39,814 bases of DNA from Streptomyces spongiae (GTDB lineage: Bacteria > Actinomycetota > Actinomycetes > Streptomycetales > Streptomycetaceae), in NCBI RefSeq assembly GCF_009377185.1, contig NZ_VJZC01000033.1, positions 1 to 39,814 of the forward strand, read 5' to 3'. Both the position numbers and the translations under genes were made by a program. This document shows positions 16,466 through 24,395 of the stretch, one piece after another. The stretch's first letter is position 1. Every line of letters starts with the position of its first letter. Below the pieces are notes generated by a model that saw nothing but the letters and a program-made list of their open reading frames with translations, was not told the origin of the DNA and ran no database searches.

Positions 16466-17919
16466 GGCAGTTCCGTTCGCTCCGGGTCCTTGGGGTGTCG
16501 AGCCGTCGGCAGCGTGAACCGGAAGACGGCGCCGCGCGGCTCGTTCGCGTGCACGTCCAGATGTCCGCCGTGGCGGGTGACGATGCGGTGGCTTAGGGCG
16601 AGGCCGATACCGCTTCCGTTCGCCTTCGAGGTGAAGACGCCGTCGAAGACCCGCTCGTCGGGGGGTGGGCCGGGTCCTCGGTCCCGGACGGCGAGTTCCG
16701 CGCCGCCGTCCGCGCCGCGTCGGGTGACGACCTCCACCCGGCGCTCCGGCCGTGGGCACCGGGCCATCTCGTCGACCGCGTTGAAGGCGAGGTTCATGAC
16801 GACCTGCCCGATGAGCACGTTCTCGCACAGGACGGGCAGTGGTTCGGTGGTGAGGTCGAGGTCGACGTCCACATCGTGCTCCTGGGCACGCAGTTCGATG
16901 AAGTACGCGCAGTCACGAACGATCGTGTTGAGGTCCGTGAGCTGGGCGGACTGTTCCAGACGGCCGACGTATCCGCGCAGACTGCGCAGGATGCTCCGGG
17001 CCCGCTCGATCTGCCGTACGGCGTTGTCCAGTCCCCAGGCCACGGACTCGTCACCGGCGGCCTGACCGAGCCGGCCGCGGGCGCCTTCGACGAAGTTGTA
17101 CGCGGCCGCCAGCGGCTGGCTCACCTCGTGCGCGATCGCCATCGCCATGTCACCCATGGCGTTGTAGCGGGCGAGGTGGTCGAGGTGCTGGGTGTCGCGT
17201 CGGTGCTGTTCCTCTGCGCGGACCCGGTCGGTGATGTTGTAGAAGAGGACCATCCGGCCGCGCAGGTCGCTCTCGATCTCGATGTGCTGGCAGGTCGCGG
17301 CATACCAGCGCGGCTCGCGGCCGGGTGCGGCGAAACGGTAGCGGCCCTCGCGCTCGGGTACGGACCCGTCGCAGCAGTAGGCGGCGAAGTCCGCTCCCTG
17401 AAGTCCCTCGCCGAGCAGCCTGCCGGCCGACTCGCTGGCGAAGAGCACTCGGTGCTCCTCGTCGAGGACGACGATGCCCTCGGCCAGGCCGCTGAGGAAG
17501 GCGCGCAGTCTGTTCTCGGTGCGGAACAGGTCCCGCCGCACCGCCTTCTCCTCGGCGATGTCCCGGAACTGGACCATGACCACGGTCCGCGCGGCGAGTT
17601 CGACGCGGATCGCGATCGCCTCGGTGAGTGTCTCCTCTCCGCCCTTGGCGCGGTAGCACCACTCGGTGGCGCTGATGCCGTGCTCGACGGCGTGGCGCAG
17701 CCAGCGGTGACCCAGTTCCCGGCTGTACTGGCGGGCGTTCTTGCTCATGTCCGGGGCCTTGAGCGGTTTCAGTTCGTCGACCGTCCAGCCGAGCAGTCGG
17801 CATGCCGCCCGGTTGGCCCAGAGGATCTCGAAGGTCCGGGCGTCGTGGAGCAGTACGCAGTACTTCAGGGCGTCGGTCAGTTCGCGGAAGTCGACCGGAT
17901 CGATGTCGTTCACGGGCAT
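16462..17919 (-). CDS. soluble PAS-PAS sensor histidine kinase (FixL/StyS-like)
   Basis: A 485-residue kinase with no transmembrane segment, so it senses a cytoplasmic signal. Two PAS-like domains occupy about residues 10-125 and 135-235. They are followed by the dimerisation box with phosphoacceptor H264 in AIAHEVSQPLAAA (the HExxQP variant typical of FixL, StyS and TodS kinases), then the N box NLAFNAVDEM, and the G boxes RDRGPGPPPDERVFDGVFTSKANGSGIGLALS. The gene overlaps the response-regulator gene upstream by 10 bases and the amidohydrolase gene downstream by four. Aromatic-sensing kinases of this type control styrene and toluene catabolism, and a two-component pair is reported next to iac genes in Paraburkholderia. 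An indolic effector is therefore plausible. Confidence 0.88.
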   Translation of the reverse strand: MPVNDIDPVDFRELTDALKYCVLLHDARTFEILWANRAACRLLGWTVDELKPLKAPDMSKNARQYSRELGHRWLRHAVEHGISATEWCYRAKGGEETLTEAIAIRVELAARTVVMVQFRDIAEEKAVRRDLFRTENRLRAFLSGLAEGIVVLDEEHRVLFASESAGRLLGEGLQGADFAAYCCDGSVPEREGRYRFAAPGREPRWYAATCQHIEIESDLRGRMVLFYNITDRVRAEEQHRRDTQHLDHLARYNAMGDMAMAIAHEVSQPLAAAYNFVEGARGRLGQAAGDESVAWGLDNAVRQIERARSILRSLRGYVGRLEQSAQLTDLNTIVRDCAYFIELRAQEHDVDVDLDLTTEPLPVLCENVLIGQVVMNLAFNAVDEMARCPRPERRVEVVTRRGADGGAELAVRDRGPGPPPDERVFDGVFTSKANGSGIGLALSHRIVTRHGGHLDVHANEPRGAVFRFTLPTARHPKDPERTELP

Positions 17920-18530
17920 GCTCCTCGTCCCGTGGCGTCCAGCCTGAGGACGTCCCGGACCAGGGCGGCGATGGACTCGGCTCCGGTCTTCTCGCGGATG
18001 TGGGCCCGGTGCACGTCGACGGTCTTGGCGCTGATTCCCAACCGTCCCGCGATCTGCTTGTTGGAAGCGCCCTCGACGGACAGGTCCAGGACTTCCTTCT
18101 CCCGTGCGGTCAGGGCGTCCAGCTTCGCCCGCAGACCAGCCTGTTGTGCCTCACGCGCGAAGCGTTCGCGGGCCGTGCGCTGGGCGCTCTGCACGACGTC
18201 GAGCATGTGCTGGGGGTCGTACGGCTTCTCCAGGAAGTCGACGGCGCCCCTCTGCATCGCGCGCACGGACATCCGTATGTCGCCGTGCGCGGAGACGAAG
18301 ACGACCGGCATGGCCGCCCCCGTCTCATTCAGCACCTCCTGGACGCCGAAGCCGCTGAGCTCGGGCATACGGACGTCCAGGACCAGGCAGGCCGGACGGT
18401 CGCGGTCGTAGGACCGCAGGAAGGTCCGGGCGTCCCGGTAGCGCTCGGAGAGGATGCCGACCGACTCCAGGAGCCAGGCGAGCGACTCGCTCAGTTCCTC
18501 GTCGTCGTCCAGGATGTAGACGAGGCACAT
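17910..18530 (-). CDS. FixJ/StyR-type response regulator
   Basis: A 206-residue regulator. The receiver has the acidic pocket at D8-D10, phosphoacceptor D52 (LVLDVRMP), S80 (FVSAHGD) and K102 (EKPYDP). The C-terminal LuxR-type helix-turn-helix covers about residues 137-200 (LTAREKEVLDLSVEGASNKQIAGRLGISAKTVDVHRAHI). The FEKPY/FLEKPY receiver signature groups it with FixJ, StyR and TodT. It overlaps its kinase gene by 10 bases, so the two are coupled and should be partners. It probably activates the iacA promoter through the inverted repeat at 15222-15237. One base separates its ATG from the stop of the preceding small gene. Confidence 0.9.
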   Translation of the reverse strand: MCLVYILDDDEELSESLAWLLESVGILSERYRDARTFLRSYDRDRPACLVLDVRMPELSGFGVQEVLNETGAAMPVVFVSAHGDIRMSVRAMQRGAVDFLEKPYDPQHMLDVVQSAQRTARERFAREAQQAGLRAKLDALTAREKEVLDLSVEGASNKQIAGRLGISAKTVDVHRAHIREKTGAESIAALVRDVLRLDATGRGACP

Positions 18531-18531
18531 C

Positions 18532-18792
18532 TCAGTCGCCCCAGGACGCCTGCGCGGTCCAGTACTCGCTGCCGTCGGCGCTGATCCCGTGCCGCCATGC
18601 GCTGGTGCGGCGCAGGGTGGGTTCGACGCGGGCGGTTGCCTCGTCGGCGCCGTCGGGGCCGTCGTCGTCGACGGTCCAGTGGACCCAGTTGACCTCGCGG
18701 CCCGTGCTGTCGTGGGTGAACAGGTCCACGTGGTGCCAGCCGTAGCGGTGGGTGTCGGCGTAACAGGTCAGGAGCATCGTGCGGTCGTTCAT
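18532..18792 (-). CDS. hypothetical 86-residue protein
   Basis: I do not recognise this protein. It is 86 residues, acidic and rich in Trp, His and Asp (HRYGWHHVDLFTHD, VNWVHWTVDDDGPDG, EYWTAQASW). It has no signal peptide or membrane segment, and is predicted mostly as beta strands. Its ATG overlaps the stop of the NTF2-fold gene as ATGA and its stop lies one base before the response-regulator ATG. It is thus embedded in a chain of translationally coupled genes, which argues that it is real. Context suggests a role with the iac functions, perhaps an accessory subunit or a second small IacI-like component. Confidence 0.7.
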   Translation of the reverse strand: MNDRTMLLTCYADTHRYGWHHVDLFTHDSTGREVNWVHWTVDDDGPDGADEATARVEPTLRRTSAWRHGISADGSEYWTAQASWGD

Positions 18793-19217
18793 CGCTGCCC
18801 CATCAACGGTGCACTGAACAGACGCTCGGTACGGAAGGCGGAGATACGGGCGCGGTCCGGGTCCAGCCGGAACGTCACGTCGAGCCGCGCGACCATGACC
18901 TCTGTGTCGCCCGACTCGTAGCGTGAGAGCTGCTGCATCGGCCAACTGCCCCGCGCCGTCCGGCCGTCGGTGTCGACGGTTCCGGGGAAGAGCAGGTGCA
19001 CGTTCGTACGGAAGTGGGGGCTGGGCGGCAGATACGCCGACAGCATCGCGACGATCGCCTCGCGGCCCTCGGTGCGCCCGAACTTCTCGGCGTACGCGCT
19101 GCCGCCGCCTTCCCAGACGGCGTGCTCGGTGAAGAGGTCCGCGAGGTCGCCCGTGGTGCGCGCGGGGACGTCGCACAGGGCGAGGTAGCGGGTCAGGGTG
19201 TCCGTCACGTCCGTCAT
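18789..19217 (-). CDS. NTF2/SnoaL-fold protein, candidate IacI
   Basis: A 142-residue NTF2-like protein. An N-terminal helix (TRYLALCDVPARTTGDLADLFTEHAVWEGGG) packs against a strand-rich remainder that includes GREAIVAMLSAYLPPSPHFRTNVHLLFPGT. This resembles SnoaL-like enzymes and, more weakly, Rieske beta subunits. Known iac clusters contain a protein of this size and fold, IacI, so this is the best candidate; the symbol is withheld because sequence identity cannot be checked here. It starts in an ATGA overlap with the ABC transporter ATPase gene and ends in an ATGA overlap with the 86-residue gene, which physically joins the importer to the iac regulators. Confidence 0.75.
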   Translation of the reverse strand: MTDVTDTLTRYLALCDVPARTTGDLADLFTEHAVWEGGGSAYAEKFGRTEGREAIVAMLSAYLPPSPHFRTNVHLLFPGTVDTDGRTARGSWPMQQLSRYESGDTEVMVARLDVTFRLDPDRARISAFRTERLFSAPLMGQR

Positions 19218-20056
19218 GACGCCGTCGCCTTCAGCCGCTCCGCGCGGCGTTGTGCCTGACGCTCCGGATCCGGCACCGGGGCGGCGAGCAACAGCCGTTT
19301 GGTGTAGGGGTTTTCCGGGCGCTCGGTGACCTGGGCGGCGTCGCCCGTCTCCACGATGTCACCGCGGTACAGCACGGCCACCCGGTGGCTGATGTGCCGG
19401 ACCACGGACAGGTCGTGGGTGACGAAGAGGTACGCCACTCCGGTCGCCTCCTGGATCTCGATGAAGAGGTCGAGCACCCGGGCCTGGGTCGTCAGGTCGA
19501 GGGCACTGACCGGTTCGTCACACACGATCAGCTTGGGTTCGCGGCACAGGGCGCGCGCGATGGCGATCCGCTGACGCTGGCCTCCGGAGAACTCGCGGGG
19601 CAGCCGGTGGGCCGCGTCCTGCGGGAGGTACACGTGGTCCAGCAGCTTCTGCACCCGGCGTTCCGCCTCGGCGCGCGCGACACCGGTCACGAGCAGGGGC
19701 TCGGTGAGGATGTCCATGACCGTCATCGCCGGGTTCAGCGAGGTGAAGGGGTCCTGGAAGACGACCTGGATGTCCTTGCTGAGCGCCCGCCGTTCCCGCT
19801 TGGCGAGCCGGGAGACGGGCCTGCCCTCGTAGCGGATCTCACCGCCGGTGACAGGGGCGAGTCCGAGGACCGCCCTGCCCAGGGTCGTCTTGCCGGAGCC
19901 GGACTCGCCGACCAGGCCGACCGTCTCGCCGGGAGCGACGGACAGGGAGACGCCGTGCAGGACCCGGAAGGGCTTCCTGCCGCGGCCCTTGGCGGGGTAC
20001 TCCACGACGACGTCGTCGAGTTCGAGGAGTGGTGAGGTGAGGAGTGGTGAGGTCAT
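19214..20056 (-). CDS. ABC transporter ATPase (OppF/DppF type)
   Basis: A 280-residue ATPase of the peptide/nickel importer family. Walker A is GESGSGKTT, the Q loop QVVFQDPF, the signature FSGGQRQR, Walker B LIVCDEP and the switch VTHD. The C-terminal oligopeptide-transporter extension (NPYTKRLLLAAPVPDP) is present. The first residues repeat PLLTSP, from a short duplication at the start of the gene, so a later start is possible. It overlaps the permease-ATPase fusion by four bases and the candidate iacI gene by four bases. Confidence 0.92.
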   Translation of the reverse strand: MTSPLLTSPLLELDDVVVEYPAKGRGRKPFRVLHGVSLSVAPGETVGLVGESGSGKTTLGRAVLGLAPVTGGEIRYEGRPVSRLAKRERRALSKDIQVVFQDPFTSLNPAMTVMDILTEPLLVTGVARAEAERRVQKLLDHVYLPQDAAHRLPREFSGGQRQRIAIARALCREPKLIVCDEPVSALDLTTQARVLDLFIEIQEATGVAYLFVTHDLSVVRHISHRVAVLYRGDIVETGDAAQVTERPENPYTKRLLLAAPVPDPERQAQRRAERLKATAS

Positions 20057-21804
20057 GACGTCACCTCCTTGAGGGGCGTGCCGGGACGGAGCAGTTCACC
20101 GCGGGCGGGTCCGCCTTCGAGGGTCGAGTCGAGCAGCATGCGTGTGTAGTCGTGCCCGGGCGCCGCGAAGATCTGCCCGGCGGGCGCGCTCTCCACGATG
20201 CGGCCCTTCTGCATCACCGCGACCCGGTCGCAGATATCGGCCACGACACCGAAGTCGTGGGTGACGAGGATCATGCCCATGTGCCGCTCCTGCTGGAGCG
20301 AGCGCATCAGGTCGAGCACCTCGGCCTGGACGGTGACGTCGAGCGCCGTGGTCGGTTCGTCGGCGATCAGCAGCCGGGGGTCGCAGGAGACGGCTCCGGC
20401 GATGAGGACACGCTGGGCCATACCGCCGGAGATCTGGTGCGGGTACGACCGGAACACCCGCTCCGGGTCCGGGATTCCGACCCGGGCGAGAAGCTCCAGC
20501 GCCTTGGTGCGGGCATCGGCCCGGGACAGTCCCAGGTGCTTGCGCATGGGCTCCACCAGCTGGAAGCCGATCCGGAAACAGGGGTCCAGGTTGGACATGG
20601 GCTCCTGGGGGATGTAGCCGATGCCGCGTCCGCGCAGCGCGTTGAGCTGGTCAAGGCTCAGGCTCAGCAACGCCTTGCCCTCAAAGGCGAGTTGATCGGC
20701 CTTCACCTCCGCCTCGTACGGCAGCAGCCCGAGGACGGAGAATGCCGTCTGGCTCTTGCCGGAGCCGGACTCGCCCACCAGGCCCAGTACTTCGCCGCGT
20801 TCGACGGTGATGCTCACGCCGTCGACGACCGTCTTCTCGCCGTAGGCGACCCGCAGGCCCTCCACCGTCAGCAGACGGTCCTCGGCCGGCGCGACCGCCG
20901 AGCCGGCCGCGGTCCGCACGACGGGCCGGGGGCGCTTGGTCACCCGTGGCTGTGTCGTGCCCAGTGCGTCCCTGACCGCGTTGCCCAGCATGCTGGAGGC
21001 GAGGATGGTCAGCCCCATCGCCGCGCCCGGCCAGACCAGCAGCACGGGCGCGGTGTAGACGTTGGTGAAGGCGTCGCCCAGCATCGCACCCCAGCTGGCC
21101 TGGGACGCCTTGCCGAGGCCGAGGAAGGCGAGGCCGGCCTGGATACCGATCGCCACGGCGAACACCTGGGTGGCCTGGATGACGGAGGGCGCGATCACCA
21201 CCGGCAGGACGTGCCGGCGCATGATGCGCGCGTCACCGAGTCCCGAGACGCGCGCGGCGTCGACGTAGAGCTCCTCGCGGACCGCGAGCACCGATGCGCG
21301 GATGAGACGGAAGACCATCGGGGCCATGATCACGCCGAGGACGATCATGGCGATGTTGAGGTCCTGCGAGACGGCCGCCATGACCACGAGCATCACGATG
21401 ATCGCGGGCACGGCCATGATGACGTTGACGGCCCAGCCGGCCAGCGCGTCGAACCAGCCGCGGTAGAAGCCGCTGATCAGACCGAGCGGTCCGCCCACCG
21501 CGAAGGCGACGAGGACGGCGAGGGTGCCGCCCACCAGACTGGTACGGCCGCCGTACAGCAGCCGGGACATGACGTCCCGGCCGACGCCGTCGCCACCGAG
21601 AGGGTGCGCGCCGGACATGGGAGCCAGCGTGTCCGCCAGGACGCTGTGGTCGGGGGCGTAGTCGGTGAGGAGCGGTGCCGCGAGGCTCGCGGCGATCACC
21701 AGGGCGAGAACGGCGAGGCAGACGACGGCGAGCGGGTCGCGCAGCGTCCGGCGCAGGAGGCGGTCGCGGCCGGGGGCGGCCGGTGCCTGGGCCACATCGG
21801 TCAT
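20053..21804 (-). CDS. ABC transporter permease-ATPase fusion (DppC-DppD type)
   Basis: A 583-residue protein joining two usually separate subunits. Residues 1 to about 290 are a DppC-type permease: N-terminal membrane segment, HPLGGDGVGRDVMSRLLYGGRTSL loop, several membrane helices and an EAA-like loop near GLGDARIMRRHVLP. After a linker rich in Ala and Arg, residues from about 310 form an OppD-type ATPase with Walker A GESGSGKSQ, an unusual signature ISGGMAQR, Walker B LLIADEP and VTHDFG. This fusion occurs in other actinobacterial peptide/nickel importers. It overlaps both neighbours by four bases. Confidence 0.92.
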   Translation of the reverse strand: MTDVAQAPAAPGRDRLLRRTLRDPLAVVCLAVLALVIAASLAAPLLTDYAPDHSVLADTLAPMSGAHPLGGDGVGRDVMSRLLYGGRTSLVGGTLAVLVAFAVGGPLGLISGFYRGWFDALAGWAVNVIMAVPAIIVMLVVMAAVSQDLNIAMIVLGVIMAPMVFRLIRASVLAVREELYVDAARVSGLGDARIMRRHVLPVVIAPSVIQATQVFAVAIGIQAGLAFLGLGKASQASWGAMLGDAFTNVYTAPVLLVWPGAAMGLTILASSMLGNAVRDALGTTQPRVTKRPRPVVRTAAGSAVAPAEDRLLTVEGLRVAYGEKTVVDGVSITVERGEVLGLVGESGSGKSQTAFSVLGLLPYEAEVKADQLAFEGKALLSLSLDQLNALRGRGIGYIPQEPMSNLDPCFRIGFQLVEPMRKHLGLSRADARTKALELLARVGIPDPERVFRSYPHQISGGMAQRVLIAGAVSCDPRLLIADEPTTALDVTVQAEVLDLMRSLQQERHMGMILVTHDFGVVADICDRVAVMQKGRIVESAPAGQIFAAPGHDYTRMLLDSTLEGGPARGELLRPGTPLKEVTS

Positions 21805-22742
21805 GAGACACGCACCTTGGGGTTGAGCCAGCCGTACGCGATGTCCAGCAGCAGGTTCACGGCCACGACGATCACGACGGTGACGACGACCGTGCCGAGC
21901 AGCACGGGTGCGTCACCGCGTACGGCGGCGGACTGGGCGAGGGTGCCGATTCCGGGCAGGCCGAACACCTTCTCCACGACGACGGCGCCGCCGATCAGGC
22001 CGATGAACTGCAGGGCGAGCACGGTCAGAGCGGGCGGGGCCGCGTTGCGCAGCGCGTGCCGGAACACGACGCTGCGGGTGGTCAGGCCACGGCTGCGCAG
22101 AGTGCGGACGAAGTCGGCACGCAGGACGTCGATCAGGGCGCCACGCACCTGCATCGCTGTGGCCGCGGTCGCGGCGACGGCCAGGGACAGGGCGGGCAGG
22201 GTGATGGAGCGCAGCCAGCCGCCGGGTGAGGTGGCGAGGGGGACGTAGCCGGTCGCCGGCAGCCACCCCAGCTGGACGGCCAGGGTGACGGCGAGGACCA
22301 GGGCGATCAGGAAGCTGGGGACCGCGGTGCCGAGCACGGCGGCGAACTGTACGAGGCGGTCCACCCAGCCGCCGCGCAGGGCCGCCGCGGTGCCCAGCGC
22401 CACGCTGAGCACCGCCGCGATGAGCATGCCGGCGAGCACCACGGAGAGGGTGACCGGCAGGGTGTCCGTCAGGGACTGGTTCACCGAGTCGCCGGTGAAC
22501 CACGAACTGCCCAGGTTTCCCCGCAAGGCCTGCTCGGCCCAGTGCCAGTAGCGCTCCACCAATGGCTGGTCCAGTCCGAGTTCGTGGCTCTTCGCGGCCA
22601 CGGCGGACCGCGAGGCCGTCTCGCCCAGGACGTTGCGGGCGACATCGGAGCCCGTGAGGCTGAGCAGCAGGAATGTCGCGGTGGCCACGACGACCACCAG
22701 AATGGCGCCGGCGGCGATGCGCCGGAACAGGAAGACGAGCAC
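21801..22742 (-). CDS. ABC transporter permease (DppB/OppB type)
   Basis: A 313-residue membrane protein with about six helices. The N-terminus (FLFRRIAAGAILVVVVATATFLLL) and the EAA-like loop RADFVRTLRSRGLTTRSVVFRHALRNA are characteristic of DppB-type subunits. It pairs with the permease half of the downstream fusion protein to form the channel. Its stop overlaps the next start by four bases, and it follows the binding-protein gene after 39 bases. Confidence 0.92.
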   Translation of the reverse strand: MLVFLFRRIAAGAILVVVVATATFLLLSLTGSDVARNVLGETASRSAVAAKSHELGLDQPLVERYWHWAEQALRGNLGSSWFTGDSVNQSLTDTLPVTLSVVLAGMLIAAVLSVALGTAAALRGGWVDRLVQFAAVLGTAVPSFLIALVLAVTLAVQLGWLPATGYVPLATSPGGWLRSITLPALSLAVAATAATAMQVRGALIDVLRADFVRTLRSRGLTTRSVVFRHALRNAAPPALTVLALQFIGLIGGAVVVEKVFGLPGIGTLAQSAAVRGDAPVLLGTVVVTVVIVVAVNLLLDIAYGWLNPKVRVS

Positions 22743-22781
22743 GGTCGGTTCCTCCTTCCGTGTGCCGGAGGGGACGGGCGG

Positions 22782-24287
22782 CTAGTTCGCCGGCGCGTAG
22801 TTGTAGATCGGCGGGTACTGGGAGCCGGGCTGCGGCGTCACCTTGACGTCCTTCGCGGTCGCGTAGGCGTTGGCGATGACGCTCCAGGGCACGTTCCATG
22901 CCTGGTCGACGACGTAGGTGTTGAGTTCCTCGAAGAGCTCCTCACGCCGGTCGCCGGTCGCCTTGCCGATGCGGGTGATGAGGTCGTCGGCCTTGCGGTC
23001 GTCGTACTTGAAGGGGTTCCAGGTCGACTTCTTCGTCAGCTCCAGCTGGACCTTGTCCCAGGCGGTGGGCGCACCCAGCTTGAAGTACGACATGGCGTAC
23101 TTGCCGGACAGCATGGCGCTGAAGACCTGGTCTCCCGGCAAGGTGTCCAGCTTGACCTTGATGCCGATGTCCTTGAGGGACTGGGTGAGCGCGGCCTGTT
23201 CCTGCGGGAACATCGCGGACAGGTCTGGGATGGTGACGGCGAAGCCGTTCGGATAGCCGGCCTCCGCCAGGAGCTTCCTGGCCTTCGCCGGGTCGTAGGA
23301 GTACGTGTCGTCCAGCGAGGCCTTGTAGCCGTCCTCGCCCTTGGCGAACAGCTGGGTGGTCGGCGTGCCGAGACCGGTCTTGGCCGACTTGATGATGGCC
23401 TGCCGGTCGAAGGCGTAGTTGAGCGCCTGACGGACCTTCAGCTTGCCCAGGGCGGGCACCTTCTTGCCGCCACGGTCCCAGATGTAGAGGCCTTCCACGT
23501 CGCCGGGCTGGTAGGTGACGACGTTCAGACCGCGGCCCTTGACGGTCTTGACCCGGTTGAGGTTGAGCGTGGCGCCGTCGAGCTGGCCGGACAGCAGGGC
23601 GTTGGTGCGCGCGGAGGGATCGGCCAGGTACTTGATGACGACCTTGTCGTAGGGGAAGGCCTTGGCATTCCAGTAGCCGGGGTTGCGCGTGTAGGTGTAC
23701 GTCTGACCGGCGGTGGTCGCGGCCGTGTCCAGCTTGTACGGTCCCGAGCCCACCGGGGTCTTGGGGTTCTCCAGCGCCTTGGGGCTGGCGATCATCCCGG
23801 AGACCTGGCCGAGCGCGGGCAGCAGGGCCGCCGTGGGGTGGCTCAGCTTGATGGCGACGGTGTGGCTGTCGACGACGTCGACTCCGGTGATGTCCTGGAT
23901 CTCGCCGGCGGCGCTGGCCGTGCCGCTCTTGGTGTGCAGCAGGCTCTGCTTGACCGCGTCGGCGTCGAGCGCGGTGCCGTCGGTGAACTTGACCCCTTGG
24001 CGCAGCTTCAGCGTCAGCGTGGTCTGCGGCTTGTCGTACGACCAGGAGGTGGCCAGGTTGGGGGTGGGCTCCCCCTCGGTGTTCAGCCGGATCAGAGTGT
24101 CGTACACCGGCTGGTAGTACTGGGACTCGGGTCCCATGCTCGCCTTGGCCAGATCCCACGGTGTGGCTGTGACCGATTCGGCGAGGGTCAGGGTCTTGTC
24201 GCCGCCGGCTGCCTGGGTGCCGCCGCCACAGGCCGTGACGGTCGCTGTCAGTATTGCGGCGCCGATGAACGCCACTGTCTTGCGCAT
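22782..24287 (-). CDS. ABC transporter substrate-binding lipoprotein (family 5)
   Basis: A 501-residue solute-binding lipoprotein of the peptide/nickel family. The signal peptide ends in a lipobox at TVTACGGG (C20). The family-5 body includes LAESVTATPWDLAKASMGPESQYYQPVYDTLIRLN and LRQGVKFTDGTALDADAVKQSL. GGAGAG precedes the ATG. Members bind peptides, nickel complexes, sugars or other organics, so the ligand cannot be named. The transporter genes run without a break into the candidate iacI gene, making indole-3-acetate or its conjugates attractive ligands. The sugar-type genes upstream give a competing hypothesis. The 108-base gap before it (24288-24395) may hold a promoter, but none is clear. 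Confidence 0.92.
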   Translation of the reverse strand: MRKTVAFIGAAILTATVTACGGGTQAAGGDKTLTLAESVTATPWDLAKASMGPESQYYQPVYDTLIRLNTEGEPTPNLATSWSYDKPQTTLTLKLRQGVKFTDGTALDADAVKQSLLHTKSGTASAAGEIQDITGVDVVDSHTVAIKLSHPTAALLPALGQVSGMIASPKALENPKTPVGSGPYKLDTAATTAGQTYTYTRNPGYWNAKAFPYDKVVIKYLADPSARTNALLSGQLDGATLNLNRVKTVKGRGLNVVTYQPGDVEGLYIWDRGGKKVPALGKLKVRQALNYAFDRQAIIKSAKTGLGTPTTQLFAKGEDGYKASLDDTYSYDPAKARKLLAEAGYPNGFAVTIPDLSAMFPQEQAALTQSLKDIGIKVKLDTLPGDQVFSAMLSGKYAMSYFKLGAPTAWDKVQLELTKKSTWNPFKYDDRKADDLITRIGKATGDRREELFEELNTYVVDQAWNVPWSVIANAYATAKDVKVTPQPGSQYPPIYNYAPAN

Positions 24288-24395
24288 GTTCTCTCCACTT
24301 GTCTCAATCCTTCGGCTCCTGTGTGTCCCCCGGGTCGCCCCGCTTCCGGCCGTGTCCTGCCGGTACTGCTCGCGTGCCGCGTAAGCCGGTCATGG

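Noticed and set aside
15326..17065. Plus-strand open frame opposite the amidohydrolase and kinase genes
   Set aside because: Low-complexity translation without domains; the opposite strand encodes complete enzyme motifs.
18793..19176. Longer version of the 86-residue gene starting upstream at 19176
   Set aside because: The extension is antagonistic to the well-supported NTF2-fold frame and Arg-rich; the ATGA start at 18792 is better.
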